Shown here one piece after another: positions 32,983 through 42,762 of a stretch of DNA of 64,000 bases. The translations under genes and the position numbers were made by a program. This DNA is from Cellulomonas sp. SG140 (GTDB taxonomy: Bacteria > Actinomycetota > Actinomycetes > Actinomycetales > Cellulomonadaceae). The stretch's first letter is position 1. Each line of letters opens with the position of its first letter. The notes beneath the pieces are model-generated. The model was given only the letters and a program-made list of their open reading frames with translations, did no database searches and had not been told where the DNA came from. The stretch lies in NCBI RefSeq assembly GCF_025770785.1, contig NZ_JANZLA010000008.1, positions 124,001 through 188,000 of the forward strand, read 5' to 3'.

Positions 32983-35169
32983 TCAGGCCAAGCCCTCCGC
33001 CTTCAGCGCGTCCGTCAGCAGGCTGACCAGGGCCTCCAGCTGCACGTCGGCCGACGCCGAGCCCTCCTGCTCCCCCGCCCCGTCCAGCGCCCGCGCCGCG
33101 AGCCCCGACTTCTGGTCGATCAGCTCGGCGATCTTCGCGTCGATGGTCTGCGCGGCGATGATCCGCCAGGCGGTGACCGGCTCGGACTGGCCGATGCGGT
33201 GGATGCGGTCGATGGCCTGCGTCTGCTCGGCATCGGTCCAGGACAGCTCGGCGAGCACCATGTTGGACGCCACCTGCAGGTTGATCCCCACGCCGGCGGC
33301 CGTCAGGGAGCAGACGACCACCTGCACCTCCGGGTCCTCGGTGAACGCCTTGATGTTCTTGGCCCGCACGCGCGGCGTCTGCTCGCCACGGATGGACGCA
33401 TAGCGGATCCCCCGGTCGGCAAAGGTCTGCTCCGCGGTGTCCATCACGTCGATGTGCTTGGCGAAGAAGACGACCTTGCCGACGTTGCGGGCCAGCTGCG
33501 CCGTGTAGTCGGCGGCCAGCCCGGCCTTGGCCTGGCCGATGCGCCGCACCATGGTGAACACGTTGTCGCCGGTGGACCTCTCGCTGGAGTCCTTGAGCTC
33601 GGCAGCGGCCACCCGTCGTGCGAGCTCCAGGTCGATGCCCTCGACCGGTGCCCCGTGGCGCGCGGCCAGCGCGGAGCGGTAGTGCGCGACGAGACGCTGG
33701 GCGAGCGCCGCCTCGGCAGCGCGGATGGACCGTCCGATGGCCCCGTCGAGCTCCACGGGCAGGTCGGCCACGCGGCGGGCAGGGATGTCCGCCACCACGT
33801 CGACCTTGCGACGCCGGACGATGCCCTGCTCGATCACGGCGGTCCGCGCGGCAGAGGCGAACCCGCGGTCGGCCGGCGTCAGCTCGGTCTCCTCCAGGGC
33901 CGCCATCAGCGAGCCGAGCGGCTTGGTGTCGTCGATCCAGCCGAGGAACTGCCAGATGGCCCGGAAGTCCTCGATGTCGTTGATCAGCGGGGTGCCGGTG
34001 AGAGCCATCAGCAGCGGCCGCGCGATGCGTTCACGGATGCGCTGCGACACCGCCAGCACGTTCTGGGAGCGCTGCGAGCCCTTGTTCTTGATGAAGTGGG
34101 CCTCGTCGATGATCATCCCGCGGAAGCCGAAGTCGCCCATCCAGCCGACGTGCCGGTCGAGGATCTCGTAGTTGACGATCACCACGTCGGCGAAGGCGTC
34201 CACCGTCTCGCCGTCGCCGTGCACCACCGTCGCGCGGCGCAGCGGGGTCCACATGCCCACCTCGTGGGCCCAGTTCGTCTTGACGACGTTGGGCACCACC
34301 ACCAGCAGCGGGTACGAGTTGGTCACCTGGGCGGCGACCAGTGCCTGCGCCGTCTTGCCCAGACCGGGCTCGTCGGCCAGCAGGAACGTGCGGTGCCCGC
34401 CGGCGGCGGCCGCGACCACGCCGGCCTGGTGGGGCATCAGCTGCCGGCCCGGGGGAAGCGGTACGAACCGCGGCTCGGGCAGCGGCATGCACGCCGGTGC
34501 GCCGGCCGACGCCTCCTCGAACGAGCGGAACAGCGGCTCCAGCAGCTCCCAGCCGGCCAGCCGGCGCGGCTTGACGGCGATGCGCTGGGCGGCCGCCGAG
34601 TAGTCGGGGGCGAGGAACGGGTTGGACCGCTGGTGGGACAGCACCGACTGCGGGATCACCCGCTTCTCGACGGTCGGCGCGGGGGCGGGCGGCGGGGTGG
34701 GCTCGGGCTCGTCAGGCACCTCGAGGCCACCGGCCCGCATCAGCTGGGCCTTGTAGGCGCGGGCGCCGTCCGAGACGCGGGCCTCGTCGTCCAGCAGGTG
34801 CAGCAGGGAGGTGTCCCGCGCGGCGATGCGGGCGAGCATCGTCGCGACCCCGTCGAGCCGCTTGAGCTGCTCGCCGCGTCGGGACGGGCCCAGGCTCGCG
34901 TCGGCCATGGTGCGGGCGCGCTCCTCGCGCACCAGCAGCGCCACCACCTGGAACTTGGTCCGGGTCGACGGGCGGATGGGCGGGCGCTGCACGGCGCGCT
35001 CCACCTCACCGGCCACCTCCGCCAGCACCGGGATGATCCCCTGCTGGTCCGGGCGCGGACCGCGGCGCCGCGGCGCCCCGGAGTCGGTCCGGGGACGACC
35101 GGAGTCGTTGCGGGTGCGTCCGGCATCGCTCCGGGTGGCGCCCTGACCGCGCTGGCCTGCTCGGGCCAC
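32983..35169 (-). CDS. SNF2-family DEAH helicase (Swi2/Snf2 ATPase)
   Basis: 728 residues from GTG 35169, four bases after the strong ribosome site AAGGAGG. After a basic, repetitive N-terminal tail (RSDAGRTRNDSGRPRTDSG), helicase motifs appear in order: motif I LADEPGLGKTAQ, motif II IIDEAHFIKN, motif III LTGTPLIND, motif V CSLTAAGVGINLQVA and motif VI QAIDRIHRIGQ. Such proteins translocate on double-stranded DNA and remodel protein-DNA complexes, for example at stalled RNA polymerase. No restriction or defence partner is adjacent, so a housekeeping role is more likely than phage defence. Confidence 0.92.
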   Translation of the reverse strand: MARAGQRGQGATRSDAGRTRNDSGRPRTDSGAPRRRGPRPDQQGIIPVLAEVAGEVERAVQRPPIRPSTRTKFQVVALLVREERARTMADASLGPSRRGEQLKRLDGVATMLARIAARDTSLLHLLDDEARVSDGARAYKAQLMRAGGLEVPDEPEPTPPPAPAPTVEKRVIPQSVLSHQRSNPFLAPDYSAAAQRIAVKPRRLAGWELLEPLFRSFEEASAGAPACMPLPEPRFVPLPPGRQLMPHQAGVVAAAAGGHRTFLLADEPGLGKTAQALVAAQVTNSYPLLVVVPNVVKTNWAHEVGMWTPLRRATVVHGDGETVDAFADVVIVNYEILDRHVGWMGDFGFRGMIIDEAHFIKNKGSQRSQNVLAVSQRIRERIARPLLMALTGTPLINDIEDFRAIWQFLGWIDDTKPLGSLMAALEETELTPADRGFASAARTAVIEQGIVRRRKVDVVADIPARRVADLPVELDGAIGRSIRAAEAALAQRLVAHYRSALAARHGAPVEGIDLELARRVAAAELKDSSERSTGDNVFTMVRRIGQAKAGLAADYTAQLARNVGKVVFFAKHIDVMDTAEQTFADRGIRYASIRGEQTPRVRAKNIKAFTEDPEVQVVVCSLTAAGVGINLQVASNMVLAELSWTDAEQTQAIDRIHRIGQSEPVTAWRIIAAQTIDAKIAELIDQKSGLAARALDGAGEQEGSASADVQLEALVSLLTDALKAEGLA

Positions 35170-35554
35170 ATCTCCTCCTTCGCGGAGCACCCCAGACGTG
35201 GGTCAACGGGCCGACCCGACGTGGACCCACGGCGCCCGACGATCGCCGCGCAGGTGTGCGCCGCTGCCACCGAGGGACTCGGTGACCGGCGCCGACAGCT
35301 CGGGCAGATCAGAACCGCGGGCACTGGCGCGGAGAGCGAGGCGCTGTCCGGTGATGCCAGGCGCGGACGGTGGGGCCGTACGGGTCACGTTGGTCGGTGC
35401 TGACGCGCACCACGGTGGCGTGAACCTGGCGGAAGCCTATCCGAGGGTGCCGGAACGGTGGAGACTCGGCTCGCCGCTCATCCCTGCGAGGGCGTGGGGT
35501 CACCGACGAGGGCGCCGCCCCGGCGGGCGCGCTCCCCCCATCTCGGCGACGACG
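35170..35554. other. 385-base intergenic region with no supported gene
   Basis: Between the SNF2 start and the end of the GH29 gene. Short open frames exist on the minus strand (for example 35203-35388) but none has a ribosome site or recognisable domain. It must hold the SNF2 promoter; no confident -35/-10 pair was found. The closing stretch (35500-35554) is C-rich without a terminator-like stem. Confidence 0.5.
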
Positions 35555-37114
35555 TCAGCCGTGGACCACGTCGGTGCGCTGGCGCGTGGCTTCCGCGTCG
35601 AGGGAGATCTTGACCACCACGCCGACCTCGGTGGGCTCCGCACCGTCGGGGGCAGGGCCGAGGTCCACGGTCAGCGCGGCATGGTCCTGCCGCCACTGCG
35701 GTGCGTGCGCCTGGCCCAGCACGGTCACCTCGCGGATCGCCCGGGTCAGCAGTCCCCGACCGGAGCCGAACGACTCGATGCGCGCCGTCCCGTCGGGGGG
35801 CCGGCGCAGCACGATGGCGTAGACGTGGTCACCCGTGACGTCCGTGCGGGACGTGAACCGCACGTCCGCCGAGGTGTAGGCCGTGGCCTCGTGGTCGACG
35901 AACGACCCGACGGGCACCGCCGTGGGCCCCTCACCGGCCACCGCCCACGGCCGGGTGCCGTAGATCGCCTCCCCGTTGCGTGACAACCAGGCGCCCAGGC
36001 CTTCCAGGAGCTCCTGCTCGGCCGCGGGGATGGTGCCCTGCGGGGTGGGCCCCACGTTCAGCAGCAGGACCCCGTTCTTCGCCACGACGTCGGCCAGCTC
36101 ACCGACCAGGTCGGCCACCGACTTGTAGTCGTGGCCCTCGACCCAGCCCCAGGAGCTGCGCGAGACCGACGTGTCGTTCTGCCACACCTGGGGACGGATC
36201 CCGGCGATCGACCCCCGCTCGACGTCGTACACGGCGCTGCCCTCGGCGAAGGCCGTCCACTTGTAGTTGATGACGACCTCGCGGCCCCACTGCGCGGCGC
36301 GGTTGTAGTAGTACGCGGCCAGCTTGCGCACGTAGGGCTCGAACGCCGGCTGCTCGATCCACCAGTCGAACCAGAGCACCTGCGGCCGGTACCGGTCGAT
36401 GATCTCCACCGTCCGCAGCAACCAGTCCTCGAGGAACTGCTCGTTCGGCGCGGTCTCCTCCCGCTGGGCAGGGCCGTAGAAGTCCACGAAGGCCGGGTCC
36501 AGCACGTCGGAGTCGAACCGCGCACCGCCGTTCATGAAGAACCAGTGCTCGGCACGGTGCGACGACGCCCCCGCCACCAGCCAGCCACGCCGCGTGGCAT
36601 CGAGCAGGTCACCGAGCACGTCCCGACGCGGGCCCATCGCGGTGGCCTTCCACCGGGACCGGTCCGTCTCGTACATCGCGAACCCGTCGTGGTGCTCGGC
36701 CACCGGCACCACAAACTGCGCGCCGGCACGGCGGAACAACCCCACCCACGCGTCGGGGTCGAACTGCTCCATGGTGAACGACGGGATGAAGTCCTTGTAC
36801 CCGAACTCGTCCTGCGGCCCGTACGTCGCCACGTGGTGCTCGAACTCCGGCGTGCCGGCGCGGTACATCTCCCGCGAGTACCACTCGTTGTGGAAGGCGG
36901 GGACCGAGAACACGCCCCAGTGCAAGAAGACCCCGAACTTCGCGTCCAGGTACCACCGAGGCGGCTGATACCCCGCCAGCGACTCCCAGGTGTCCCGGAA
37001 CGGCCCGCCCGCGATCACCGCGTCCACCGCCGACAGTCCCGCCGAGCTGTCCGCCACGTCCACCGCCGGCGGCAACGCGCTCCAGTCGGCACCGCGCCGA
37101 ACGACCTCACCCAC
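35555..37114 (-). CDS. GH29 alpha-L-fucosidase family protein
   Basis: 519 residues, no signal peptide, so cytoplasmic. GH29 signatures: WYLDAKFGVFLHWGVFSVPAF (about 53-73), EWYSREM, VPVAEHHDGFAMYETDRSRW, and the nucleophile region VLWFDWWIEQPAF with the catalytic Asp (usually W-F-D-G). It ends with a beta-sandwich domain. It would release L-fucose or a related sugar from an imported oligosaccharide. The gene is the last of an iolE-iolG-GH29 unit, overlapping iolG by 8 bases. This context is unusual and suggests the unit handles a glycoside rather than free inositol only. Confidence 0.88.
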   Translation of the reverse strand: MGEVVRRGADWSALPPAVDVADSSAGLSAVDAVIAGGPFRDTWESLAGYQPPRWYLDAKFGVFLHWGVFSVPAFHNEWYSREMYRAGTPEFEHHVATYGPQDEFGYKDFIPSFTMEQFDPDAWVGLFRRAGAQFVVPVAEHHDGFAMYETDRSRWKATAMGPRRDVLGDLLDATRRGWLVAGASSHRAEHWFFMNGGARFDSDVLDPAFVDFYGPAQREETAPNEQFLEDWLLRTVEIIDRYRPQVLWFDWWIEQPAFEPYVRKLAAYYYNRAAQWGREVVINYKWTAFAEGSAVYDVERGSIAGIRPQVWQNDTSVSRSSWGWVEGHDYKSVADLVGELADVVAKNGVLLLNVGPTPQGTIPAAEQELLEGLGAWLSRNGEAIYGTRPWAVAGEGPTAVPVGSFVDHEATAYTSADVRFTSRTDVTGDHVYAIVLRRPPDGTARIESFGSGRGLLTRAIREVTVLGQAHAPQWRQDHAALTVDLGPAPDGAEPTEVGVVVKISLDAEATRQRTDVVHG

Positions 37115-38105
37115 GTCGACCGATCCTGACCGGCTGGCCCTTGGTCGCGCTCAGCGTGGCCGCATCGGCGAGCACCAGCGCCTCGCGCCCGTCGAGCAGC
37201 GACGGGGACGGGCTGGTGCCGGCGACGACGGACCTGACGAAGTGGTCGAGCTCGGCCCGGTAGGCCTGGGCGTACCGCTGCAGGAAGAAGTCCAGGTAGG
37301 GGCCCGCGGCATCGGAGGTGCGGGAGCCGAAGTACCGCACCTGGGTCGCCGTGTGGTTCTCGGCGCGCAACGACCCGTACGGCCCGAACGCCTCCAGGCG
37401 CTGGTCGTACCCGGTGGCGCAGTGCCGGCTGTTGATGATCGTGGCCAGGGCGCCGGAGGCGGCGCGAAGGGTGAGCACCGCCCCGTCGAAGTCGCCTGCG
37501 GCCTGGATCTCGGGATCGGTGTTCTGGCCCACCGCGGAGACCTCGACGACCTCCCCGAGCATGAACCGCGCCATGTCGAGGTCGTGGATCGTCATGTCGC
37601 GGAAGATGCCGCCCGACTGCGCGACGTACGACGCGGGCGGGGCCTGCGGGTCGCGGCTGATGATCGTCAGCTGCTCGAGCGGCCCGATCTCGCCGCGCTC
37701 GATCCGCGCCTTGACCTCCGCGAAGCCGGGGTCGAACCTCCGGTTGAAGCCCACCATCACGCGGTCGGCGCGGTCACCGACCGCGGCCAGGCAGCGGTCG
37801 ACGCGCTCGATGTCCAGGTCGACCGGCTTCTCGGCCAGCACCGCCTTGCCCGCCTCGACGCCCGCGATGATCTGCTCGACGTGGAACGGGGTCGGCGACC
37901 CGACGACGACGGCGTCGACGTCGTCGGCGGCGAAGACGTCGTCCACGACGGTCGTCGAGCGGGCGCCGTGCGCGGAGGCGAGCCGAACGGCGGCGTCGCC
38001 GGCCGGATCGGCGACCAGCGCCAGCTCGGCGTCGGGGTGCGAGGCGATGGCCTGGGCGTGCACCACGCCGATGCGACCGGCGCCGATGATCGCGAACCTC
38101 AGCAT
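37107..38105 (-). CDS. iolG: Gfo/Idh/MocA oxidoreductase, probable inositol 2-dehydrogenase
   Basis: 332 residues. Rossmann motif AIIGAGRIGVVHA at residues 5-17, the K93 of AEKPVDLD, and the catalytic pair D170/H174 in GGIFRDMTIHDLDMARF correspond to K97, D172 and H176 of Bacillus IolG. It would oxidise myo-inositol to 2-keto-myo-inositol with NAD+. It lies 30 bases after iolE and overlaps the GH29 gene, in a unit headed by an operator shared with the main iol operon. Related enzymes act on other sugars, so substrate is inferred. Confidence 0.87.
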   Translation of the reverse strand: MLRFAIIGAGRIGVVHAQAIASHPDAELALVADPAGDAAVRLASAHGARSTTVVDDVFAADDVDAVVVGSPTPFHVEQIIAGVEAGKAVLAEKPVDLDIERVDRCLAAVGDRADRVMVGFNRRFDPGFAEVKARIERGEIGPLEQLTIISRDPQAPPASYVAQSGGIFRDMTIHDLDMARFMLGEVVEVSAVGQNTDPEIQAAGDFDGAVLTLRAASGALATIINSRHCATGYDQRLEAFGPYGSLRAENHTATQVRYFGSRTSDAAGPYLDFFLQRYAQAYRAELDHFVRSVVAGTSPSPSLLDGREALVLADAATLSATKGQPVRIGRRG

Positions 38106-38135
38106 GTTCGTCAGTCCTTCTGGGTGGTGGACGGC

Positions 38136-39062
38136 TCAGAGCAGGCCGAGGCCGCAGGAGGCGAGGAACTGTCGGGTCATCACGGCGTTGGGCAGCGGGA
38201 GTCGCGGGTCGCAGGGGTACAGGTCCTGCTCGCAGATGACGTACAGCTCCTTGTCCAGGCCGGCGAGGGCGTCGACCAGGCTCTTCATGTCCGGGGCGCC
38301 GGCCGGCGGCCGCACCGAGAGGCCGCGTGCGACGGCCTCGCCGAAGGGCCAGTCCTTCTCGTGCGCCTCGCGCGTGAGGTCCACGTCGAACGCCTTGATG
38401 TGCACGTAGGAGATGCGCTCCGGGTACGTCTTGATCATCTCCAGCGGGTCGCCGCCGCCGTAGACGATGTGGCCGGTGTCCAGGCACAGGTTCACGTAGG
38501 TGGGGTCCGTCGCCTCGAACACCCGGTGTATGTCGTCCGGCGTCTCGATGTGGCTGTCCCCGTGCGGGTGCAGCACCATCTTCAGGCCGTACTCGTCCTT
38601 GAGGATCTGGCCGAGCCGGTTGGCGTTATCGACGTACAGGCTCCACGCGTCGGGCGAGAGCACGCGGTCGTCGGTGAACTCCCACGTCTTCTCGTCCCGG
38701 AACATCGGGGGAAGGTGCACGACGTACTCCGCGCCAACCGCCGCGTGCGTCTCGGCGATCGCCCGGAAGGTCCGCTCCGTCTCGGCCCAGGCGTCAGCCT
38801 TGTGCAGGATGCCCCAGCCGGTGCCCGCGACCACGGTGAAGCCGTTGTCGTCCATGACCTTCTGCAGCTGCCGGGCGTCCTTGGGGAAGTAGCCGTACGG
38901 CCCGGTCTCCATGTACTCGAAGCCGGCCTCGGCCATCTCGGCCAGGGCCTTCTCCCAGGGGATCTGCTTCTCGTCGTCCGGGAACCACACACCCCACTGG
39001 TCGGGGCAGACGCCGATCGTCAGCTTGCTGTAGCGCGGATCGGTGTTGCGGGCCTTGCTCAT
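38136..39062 (-). CDS. iolE: IolE-like sugar isomerase/epimerase-fold dehydratase (myo-inosose dehydratase)
   Basis: 308 residues from ATG 39062. The start IGVCPDQWGVWFPDDEKQIPWEKALAEMAEAGFEYMETGPYGYFP matches the actinobacterial IolE pattern (S-W-G-V-W-F-P-D-D, E-x-G-P-Y-G-Y). Metal ligands of the xylose isomerase-like TIM barrel appear as E46 region, HPHGDSHIE, CLDTGHIVYGGGD and CEQD near the end. It dehydrates 2-keto-myo-inositol to the diketone used by IolD. No other dehydratase lies in the cluster, which supports the assignment; IolH is the alternative. Confidence 0.82.
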   Translation of the reverse strand: MSKARNTDPRYSKLTIGVCPDQWGVWFPDDEKQIPWEKALAEMAEAGFEYMETGPYGYFPKDARQLQKVMDDNGFTVVAGTGWGILHKADAWAETERTFRAIAETHAAVGAEYVVHLPPMFRDEKTWEFTDDRVLSPDAWSLYVDNANRLGQILKDEYGLKMVLHPHGDSHIETPDDIHRVFEATDPTYVNLCLDTGHIVYGGGDPLEMIKTYPERISYVHIKAFDVDLTREAHEKDWPFGEAVARGLSVRPPAGAPDMKSLVDALAGLDKELYVICEQDLYPCDPRLPLPNAVMTRQFLASCGLGLL

Positions 39063-39152
39063 GACGGCTCCAAGAGACGTGCGTGGGGGTGGGTGCGAGT
39101 CAGGGACGACGCGTCCTGCACGGCGCCCATCGTGGCGCCCTCGGACATGACC

Positions 39153-39174
39153 TGTCAAGCAATTGTCCTGACAT
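39153..39174 (-). promoter_or_regulatory. candidate IolR (GntR) operator with -35 box, iolE promoter
   Basis: Read on the minus strand: TGTCAGGACA, four bases (ATTG), CTTGACA. The TGTC-NN-GACA palindrome is followed by a TTGACA -35 hexamer. The same arrangement is found at 45682-45702 and 46615-46636. It is 91 bases upstream of the iolE ATG. Confidence 0.7.
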
Positions 39175-39272
39175 TTAAGGTCCGCCCATGCTCAGATCGC
39201 AGCTGCGCACCCCGGGGTGGCGGACCGCACGCGACCGCAGGTCAGCTGCCCCGCGGCCGCGTGCGTGAGCGA

Positions 39273-40772
39273 CTACTTCTGCGCATCTCCCGAGAAGTGG
39301 AACGACACGGCATCGGGCTGCGGCAGCCAGCGCTCGGTGACCACCTTGGCGCGGGTGAAGAACCGGACGCCCTCCGGTCCGTACATGTGGCTCTCGCCGA
39401 TCAGCGAGTCCTTCCAGCCGCCGAACGAGTGCCACGCGACGGGCACCGGGATCGGCACGTTGATCCCCACCATGCCCACCTGCACCGCGCGCTTGAACCT
39501 CCTGGCCGCCTCGCCCGACGACGTGAACAGCGCGGTGCCGTTGCCGTACGGGTTCGCGTTGATCAGCGCGATGCCCTCCTCCAGACCCGAGATCCGGATG
39601 ACCTCCAGCACCGGCCCGAAGACCTCCTGCCGGTTGATCGTCATCTCCGGATGGACGCCGTCGATCACCGTCGGGCCGAGGAACCAGCCGCCCTCCGACC
39701 CGGGGACCACCGTGTCCCGCCCGTCGACGAGGATCTTCGCCCCTTCCGCCTCGGCCGAGGCGATGAGCGACGTGATCCGGTCCTTGGACTGTGCCGAGAT
39801 GATCGGCCCCATGTCCGAGTCGGGGTGGTCGCCCGGCAGCACCCGGACCGCTCGGGCACGGTCGGCCACCAGGGCGATCAGCTGGTCGGCCACCTCCTCC
39901 TGCACGAGCGCCACGGGCAGCGCCATGCAGCGTTCACCGGCGGCGCCGAACGCGGCAGCGACCAGGCTGTTCGCCGCGTTCTCCAGATCGGCGTCGGCGA
40001 GCACGATGCCGTGGTTCTTCGCCGCGCCGAGCGCCTGGCACCGCTTGCCGTGCTCGGTCGCGGTCTTGTAGATGTGCTTGGCCGTCGGCGTCGAGCCGAC
40101 GAACGACACCGCGGCCACGTCGGGATGGGTCAGCAGGCGGCCGACCACGTCCGGGGTGCCGTGCACCACGCTGAACACGCCGTCCGGCAGGCCCGCCTCC
40201 TTCCACAGCTCGGCGATGAGCATGGCGGCGCTCGGGTCACGGTCCGGCGGCTTGAGGATGAACGTGTTGCCGGTCGCGATCGCGACGGGGCTCATCCACA
40301 GCGGGATCATCACCGGGAAGTTGAACGGCGTGATCCCCAGCACCACGCCGACGGGCTGGCGGAAGGAGTACACGTCGATGCCCGTCGCTGCCTGCTCGGA
40401 GAACTCGCCCTTGAGCAGCTGCGGGATGCCGCACGCGAACTCGACGACCTCCAGGCCGCGGGCGATCTCGCCCTTGGCGTCCGAGATCACCTTCCCGTGC
40501 TCCCGCGTGACGATCGCGGCGAGCTCGTCGGTGTGCTCGACGAGGAGCTCGCGGAAGCGGAACAGGATCGCGCTGCGCCTGCCGAGCGGCACCTGGGACC
40601 AGGTCTCGAACGCGGCGGCGGCGCTCGCGACGACCCGGTCGGCGTCCGCCGGGGTGGCGTGCGCCAGCTCGGCGACGACGTCACCGGTCGCCGGGTTGTA
40701 GACGGGCGAGGTCGCGGCGCCGTCGCCCACGAAGGGCGCTCCGTCGATCCAGTGCGGGATGGTGGTCGTCAT
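39273..40772 (-). CDS. iolA: CoA-acylating methylmalonate-semialdehyde dehydrogenase
   Basis: 499 residues, standard for IolA/MmsA. Aldehyde dehydrogenase features: GITPFNFPVMIPLWM, the NAD loop SFVGSTPTAKHIY, ALGAAKNHGIVLADAD (family-specific A-K-N-H), and the catalytic Cys in GAAGERCMALPVAL. It converts malonate or methylmalonate semialdehyde with CoA and NAD+ to acetyl- or propionyl-CoA, the last step of inositol breakdown. It ends the five-gene iol operon, 34 bases after iolD with a good ribosome site (GAGGAG). Confidence 0.95.
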   Translation of the reverse strand: MTTTIPHWIDGAPFVGDGAATSPVYNPATGDVVAELAHATPADADRVVASAAAAFETWSQVPLGRRSAILFRFRELLVEHTDELAAIVTREHGKVISDAKGEIARGLEVVEFACGIPQLLKGEFSEQAATGIDVYSFRQPVGVVLGITPFNFPVMIPLWMSPVAIATGNTFILKPPDRDPSAAMLIAELWKEAGLPDGVFSVVHGTPDVVGRLLTHPDVAAVSFVGSTPTAKHIYKTATEHGKRCQALGAAKNHGIVLADADLENAANSLVAAAFGAAGERCMALPVALVQEEVADQLIALVADRARAVRVLPGDHPDSDMGPIISAQSKDRITSLIASAEAEGAKILVDGRDTVVPGSEGGWFLGPTVIDGVHPEMTINRQEVFGPVLEVIRISGLEEGIALINANPYGNGTALFTSSGEAARRFKRAVQVGMVGINVPIPVPVAWHSFGGWKDSLIGESHMYGPEGVRFFTRAKVVTERWLPQPDAVSFHFSGDAQK

Positions 40773-40806
40773 CAGGGCTCACTCCTCGGAACTGCCGTCG
40801 AGAGGG

Positions 40807-42762
40807 TCACAGGTAGCGGCGTTGCGGGACGCGCGCCTCGTCGTACTCGGCCCGCGCGCGCTGCGTGCTGGCCAGGGTGGAGACCGCCGCGACCGGCACG
40901 TCCCACCACGCCGTGCCCGGGGGGTTGGGCCCCAGCAGGTCGGTCTCGATGTGGATCACCGTGGTGACGTCGGACGCCACGGCCTCCGCGTACGCGCGAC
41001 GGAAGTCGTCGATGCCGTGCGCGACGAGCACCCGGGCGCCGAGGCTCTCGGCGTTCTTCACCAGGTCCACCGGCACCGGGTCACCGTCGAGCAGCCCGGT
41101 CTCCGGGTTGCGCATCCGGTACCGGGTGCCGAATCGCTGCGAGCCACGCGACTCCGACAGCGCGCCGATCGAGGCGAAGCCGTGGTTCTGCAGCAGGACC
41201 AGGATCACCTTGACCCGCTCGGACACCAACGTCGCGATCTCGGTGGGCATCATCTGGTAGCCGCCGTCGCCGACGATCGCCACGACCTCGGACTGCGGAC
41301 GCGCCAGCTTGGCGCCGAGCGCCGCCGGCACCTCGTAGCCCATGCACGAGTAGCCGTACTCCAGGTGGTACCCGACCGGTGTCCGGGCCCGCCACAGGCA
41401 CTGCAGGTCACCGGGCATCGAGCCGGCCGCGTTGATCAGGATGTCGTCGTCGCCCATCAGCTCGTTGAGCGCGCCGAACACCTCGGTCTGGGCGGGCAGC
41501 GGGCCGTGACCGCGGTGGTAGGACTCGTCGGTCACCCGCTGCCACGCCGCCACCTCGTCGGCGGTCCGGGCGCGGTAGGCGTCCGTGGTCCGGTAGCCCG
41601 CCAGGGCGGCGGTCAGCTCGACCAGCGCCTCGCGGGCGTCGGCGACGACCATGGTCGCGGCGTGCTTGGCGGCGTCGAACGCCGCCACGTTGATGTTGAC
41701 GAACCGCACGCCCGGGTTGCCGAACACGGTGTGGCTGGCCGTCGTGAAGTCGGTGTACCGCGTACCGATGCCGATCACCACGTCCGCGTCGAGCGCGAGC
41801 GCGTTGGCCGAGGCGGCGCCGGTGGCGCCGACGCCGCCCACCGCCTGCGGGTGGTCCCAGCTGATCGCGCCCTTGCCGGCCTGGGTGTCCGCGACCGGGA
41901 TGCCGGTCGCCGCCGCGAAGGCGCGCAGCTGCTCCGAGGCGCCGGAGTAGACGACCCCGCCGCCCGCCACGACCAGAGGCCGCTCGGCCGACCTGATCAC
42001 CTCGGCGGCCCGGGCGAGCGCCGAGGCGTCGGGCCGTTGCCGCGCGACGTGCCAGACCCGGTCGGCGAAGAACTCCTCCGGCCAGTCGAACGCCTCGGCC
42101 TGGACGTCCTGCGGCAGTGCGAGCGTGACGGCCCCGGTCTCGGCCGGGTCGGTGAGCACGCGCATCGCCTGGGGCGCGGAGGCGAGCAGCTGCTCGGGGC
42201 GCCAGATCCTGTCGAAGAACCGGGAGACCGGACGGAACGCGTCGTTGACCGTGACGTCGGGGCCGAGCGGGTGCTCGAGCTGCTGGAGCACCGGGTCGGG
42301 GATCCGGTTGGCGAACACGTCCGAGGGCAGCAGCAGCACCGGGATGTGGTCCACGGTGGCGAGGGCCGCACCCGTGATCATGTTGGTCGAGCCCGGGCCG
42401 ATCGACGCCGTGACCGCGAACGTCTGCAGGCGCTCCTTGGTGCGGGCGTAGGCGACCGCGGTGTGCACCATCGCCTGCTCGTTGCGGCCGAGCAGGTACG
42501 GCAGCTCGTCCGGTCCGTGCTCGCCGAGCGCCGAACCCGGGCCGTAGCCGGCGTCGGCAGCCTCGGCGTGCGCCTGCAGCAGGCCCTGGCCCAGCCCGGC
42601 GACGTTGCCGTGGCCGAAGATGCCCAGGCAGCCGGCGAACAGCTTCTGGCGGTGGCCGTCCCGCTCGGTCCACTGGTGCGCGAGGAAACGGACGAGTGCC
42701 TGCCCGACGGTGAGCCGGACCGTGCCAGGCCGCGGGCTCGTCGGTTCGGCGGTCGCGTTCAT
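40807..42762 (-). CDS. iolD: 3D-(3,5/4)-trihydroxycyclohexane-1,2-dione hydrolase
   Basis: 651 residues. A thiamine diphosphate enzyme that opens the cyclohexane ring to 5-deoxy-glucuronate. The N-terminal TPP domain begins with GQALVRFLAHQW, and the C-terminal one has the cofactor motif GDGGYQMMPTEIATL (G-D-G followed by the usual spacing). IolD-typical parts include YGPGSALGEHGPDELPY and IGPGSTNMITGAALATVDHIPVLLLPSDVF. The ATG at 42762 overlaps the iolB stop by 4 bases. Confidence 0.95.
   Translation of the reverse strand: MNATAEPTSPRPGTVRLTVGQALVRFLAHQWTERDGHRQKLFAGCLGIFGHGNVAGLGQGLLQAHAEAADAGYGPGSALGEHGPDELPYLLGRNEQAMVHTAVAYARTKERLQTFAVTASIGPGSTNMITGAALATVDHIPVLLLPSDVFANRIPDPVLQQLEHPLGPDVTVNDAFRPVSRFFDRIWRPEQLLASAPQAMRVLTDPAETGAVTLALPQDVQAEAFDWPEEFFADRVWHVARQRPDASALARAAEVIRSAERPLVVAGGGVVYSGASEQLRAFAAATGIPVADTQAGKGAISWDHPQAVGGVGATGAASANALALDADVVIGIGTRYTDFTTASHTVFGNPGVRFVNINVAAFDAAKHAATMVVADAREALVELTAALAGYRTTDAYRARTADEVAAWQRVTDESYHRGHGPLPAQTEVFGALNELMGDDDILINAAGSMPGDLQCLWRARTPVGYHLEYGYSCMGYEVPAALGAKLARPQSEVVAIVGDGGYQMMPTEIATLVSERVKVILVLLQNHGFASIGALSESRGSQRFGTRYRMRNPETGLLDGDPVPVDLVKNAESLGARVLVAHGIDDFRRAYAEAVASDVTTVIHIETDLLGPNPPGTAWWDVPVAAVSTLASTQRARAEYDEARVPQRRYL

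Noticed and set aside
32983..35169. SNF2 helicase as part of a phage-defence island.
   Set aside because: No methylase, nuclease, phospholipase D or DISARM-type partner is adjacent.
35203..35388. 61-residue minus-strand frame in the gap before the SNF2 gene.
   Set aside because: No ribosome site, domain or coding-like composition beyond chance.
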